Of a stretch of 64,000 nucleotides of DNA, positions 62,040 to 64,000 are shown in pieces. Numbering within the stretch: position 1 is the first letter of the stretch; every line of letters starts with the position of its first letter. The translations under genes and the position numbers were made by a program. This stretch comes from Rallus limicola. Lineage: Eukaryota; Chordata; Aves; Gruiformes; Rallidae. Location: contig JAKCOZ010000001.1 in assembly GCA_022605955.1 (NCBI GenBank), positions 35,637,646 through 35,701,645 on the forward strand, read 5' to 3'. The notes beneath the pieces were generated by a model. It ran no database searches and was not told where the DNA came from. It saw nothing but the letters and a program-made list of their open reading frames with translations.

Positions 62040-62372
62040 GAAGAGGACCTACAGGAAAGCTGGGGAAGGATTGTTTGTAAGGGCAGATAGTGGCAGGCCA
62101 AGAGGCAGTGATTTTGAACTTGAGCAGGGTGGATTTATATTAGACATTAGGAAGAAGTTCTTCACTATGAAGGTGGTGAGACACTGGCACAGGTTGCCCA
62201 GAGAGGTGGTAGAGGCCACATTCCTGGAGACATTCAAGGTCAGGTTTGATGAAGCTCTGAGGGACCTGACCTAGTGAAGATGTCCCTGCTTACTGCAGGA
62301 AGGTTGAACTAGATGACCTTTAAAAGTCCCTTCTGACCTAATGCATTTTGTGATTCTGTGATGATTCTATGA
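62040..62372 (+). mobile_element. CR1 LINE 3' fragment with octamer tail and open C-terminal frame
   Basis: Plus-strand CR1. The 78-codon frame at 62038-62274 encodes the ORF2 C-terminus ([60 protein letters not shown]) ending at the natural TAG. The 3' UTR has AGGTTGAACTAGATGACC and ends in TGTGATTCTGTGATGATTCTATGA. No polymerase residues are present. It is in the same orientation as the neighbour at 61.4 kb and covers the same part of the element, so the two are separate insertions or a diverged duplication, not halves of one copy. Confidence 0.95.
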
Positions 62373-63420
62373 AACCCAAATGGTCAGCATGCTGCCAAGT
62401 GTCACTCCACTTCTAAGTGCTTCATCTTTAAAAGCAAAGTCTTGTACCTTTTTACAACTGATAGTGATCACACTATTGCTTCCCAGTACTGATAGCAAAA
62501 GTAAAGCAATGGAAAACTTTATCTGATATTTCAAGAACCTGCCCTTATTTAGACACTTAATTCCCACTAACTTTTATAAGTAAGCACTTGTGCCCATGGG
62601 TATTAAAGCTGCCACATATAGAATTTATACTGCAGTGGGTTTGTTGGAAGCTTTTATCAATATATAGAGATAATAATGTCTGAGGTCTGATTCTCATTTC
62701 AGATATATAGTGATGCATAGAGTTGACTCACTGCTGCAGTGGGATTATTACAATTTATGTCAGTGTAAACACGAGAGAATCACCCTGGTTGCAACCACAG
62801 GTTGCTGTCTGCTGGCTCTTGGGTGACATGTTTTTCTGGAAAGCACACAGCATAAGCAATCCATAGACAAAGAGAGTCAGCGGTAATTTGAAGCATCCTT
62901 CAATCCTTTTTTGGGAGAACTAACAAGGCAAAAAAGGAAAAGATTATGAAGACCCTGATGGCAAAGGAAGGAGGTCTGGCACAAGAAGGAGATTTAGAAG
63001 GACTCTCAAGCAAAAGTCATCAAATTCAGACAAGTGTCTTTACAAATAATCCGCCGTCTTACCAACTTAAGTTTAACTCAACAAAGTTTCTACAACATTA
63101 GTGAAGGAGTGATATTTGATGAAGAGAGGTCAAAGAGAACAAAATAAACAGTCTAACAAAATTAAACAAGAGACGGGAACAACAAGAGAAAAGGAAAAAA
63201 GAAGGAAAGGGATAAGAGAAGGAGAGGTTAAGGACAGAGAGATTTTGTCTTTTCTGCCTAAATCAACAGATCTTCTCAGGGCTGGGAGTGCTCAGTAAAG
63301 ATGACAGGAGGTCTCTAGTGCTGTGTTTCAGACAAACATTTCTTGCATTTATATCTAATGAAAAATCCTTCTGCTTTAAGAAGTGGGCACTGCAGCTGAC
63401 TTCTACAGGTGTATTTATAG
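62373..63420. other. No gene recognised; purine-rich tract at its right end
   Basis: Non-repetitive AT-rich DNA. From 63161 to 63242 the plus strand is strongly A/G-biased (AAGGAAAAAAGAAGGAAAGG and neighbours), immediately upstream of the putative promoter region. No coding evidence. Confidence 0.45.
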
Positions 63421-63698
63421 TTCAACACATCGCCAATTATTTAATTTGCATTTCCATAGTAACTATTAGCAGAATCCAGGCAAAGAAAATATGTGCAGTC
63501 ATTGTTTAACAATTACCCTGCCACGTACGCAGCATTGTTCTGTCGCACGCGCTAGTTTAAAAATACACACCCGTGGGGCTTTTTCCTACTGTTATTTCAT
63601 TCTGCCACGGTAGTACCTGGAGCTTCTGGCTGTAAAATATATAAAGCCACAGGAAAGGGCTATTCTTCAGTCCAGAGAACCAGCAGTCCAGATTTATA
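63421..63698 (+). promoter_or_regulatory. Candidate TATA/Inr promoter with upstream motif cluster
   Basis: In order: the exact octamer ATTTGCAT (63444-63451); an inverted pair of SOX-type hexamers, ATTGTT-T-AACAAT (63501-63513); five CpGs within 28 bases (63524-63551), unusual in this CpG-poor window; TCGCACGCGC (63543-63552), which matches the NRF1 core GCGCAYGCGC at 9 of 10 positions; TATATAAAG (63638-63646); and TCAGTCC (63667-63673), a perfect match to the initiator YYANWYY. The first T of the TATA box lies 31 bases before the initiator A (63669), the canonical spacing. TATA-like strings are common in AT-rich DNA; the combination and spacing make this more than a single motif hit. No downstream gene is identified. 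Confidence 0.35.
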
Positions 63699-63720
63699 GT
63701 AAGGTGGAAAAGTCACGCAG

Positions 63721-63891
63721 ATGCATATAGAGCGAAGACCTAAAGAGGGGGTTAAAGTAAAAATAATCATGGATTACCTCATGTCAGATGAAGTGGTCAC
63801 AGAAGCCACAGGTGACAATCAGCATCCCCCAAGCCACATGCTGGTGATCTGGCAGCATTGTGATAGCAAAAGCTGGGGGAGAGGGATTTAG
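63721..63891 (+). CDS. Small ORF downstream of the candidate promoter (hypothetical)
   Basis: The first ATG after the predicted start site (63669) is at 63721 and opens 56 codons to the TAG at 63889-63891. Its Kozak context is weak, but an in-frame ATG at 63769 has a good one (ATCATGG) and would give 40 residues beginning MDYLMSDEVVTEATGDNQHP. There is no signal peptide, no membrane segment and no family I recognise. It might be an upstream or first-exon reading frame, or chance; a donor-like GTAAGG at 63699 would splice out this ATG altogether. Confidence 0.12.
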   Translation: MHIERRPKEGVKVKIIMDYLMSDEVVTEATGDNQHPPSHMLVIWQHCDSKSWGRGI

Positions 63892-64000
63892 AGCATAAAA
63901 AATTGAGACCATAAGAAATACTGTTGTAGATTTATTTCTGTTCTCATAAACTTACATTCATGCGGAAGTTGAGTGAAAGAAAAGACCACTACCAGAGACA
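63892..64000. other. Window end, nothing recognised
   Basis: The last ~110 bases show no repeat or exon boundary I can support. Confidence 0.5.

Overview
This is vertebrate nuclear DNA and almost certainly avian. It is AT-rich and CpG-poor, has no dense coding, and carries at least twelve fragments of the CR1 LINE family. These fragments have the hallmarks of bird CR1: octamer-like 3' tails of the ATTCTATG/ATTCTGTG type, a conserved 3' end containing TTGGAAGGGACC on the minus strand, and the C-terminal end of the CR1 reverse transcriptase. One stretch (about 31.55-32.32 kb) resembles an avian endogenous retroviral LTR. Turtles and crocodilians also carry CR1, so 'bird' is an inference from the type and density of copies.

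I recognise no complete host protein-coding gene. The window reads as a gene desert or the interior of long introns. Two short stretches have exon-like splice signals (ending at 13,808 with AAAG|GTATGT, and 33,577-33,641 between a pyrimidine-rich acceptor and G|GTAAGC), but I cannot name a gene for either. They do not join into one open frame: if spliced directly in the frame read at 13.7 kb, the next codon would be TAA.

Layout. 0-9 kb: non-repetitive AT-rich DNA with two short minus-strand CR1 3' ends and a strong G-quadruplex motif at 8.33 kb. 9.0-9.4 kb: CR1 with an intact 117-codon C-terminal frame but no 3' tail, then a (TA)n tract. 9.4-20.9 kb: unremarkable sequence with hairpins, a small tandem duplication and the 13.7-kb exon candidate. 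20.9-24.6 kb: the densest repeat block, with an old minus-strand CR1, a GC-richer unclassified stretch, and a plus-strand CR1 apparently nested in a minus-strand CR1. 24.6-44.5 kb: long repeat-poor stretches, the LTR-like block, two short CR1 tails and the 33.6-kb exon candidate. 44.5-48.2 kb: two minus-strand CR1 copies, one with an internal deletion and one with a mutated catalytic FADD box. 48.2-57 kb: repeat-poor, with a 24-bp tandem repeat and a purine-rich tract. 57-62.4 kb: three plus-strand CR1 copies. 63.4-63.9 kb: the best regulatory candidate, with an octamer, a SOX-type inverted pair, a CpG/NRF1-like cluster, and a TATA box 31 bp upstream of a perfect initiator match.

Nothing here amounts to a new multi-gene system. 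All CR1 copies are 5'-truncated and none could be autonomous. The most useful leads are the putative promoter near 63.67 kb, the two exon candidates, the nested CR1 structure and the G-quadruplex. All calls come from reading the sequence; no database search was possible.
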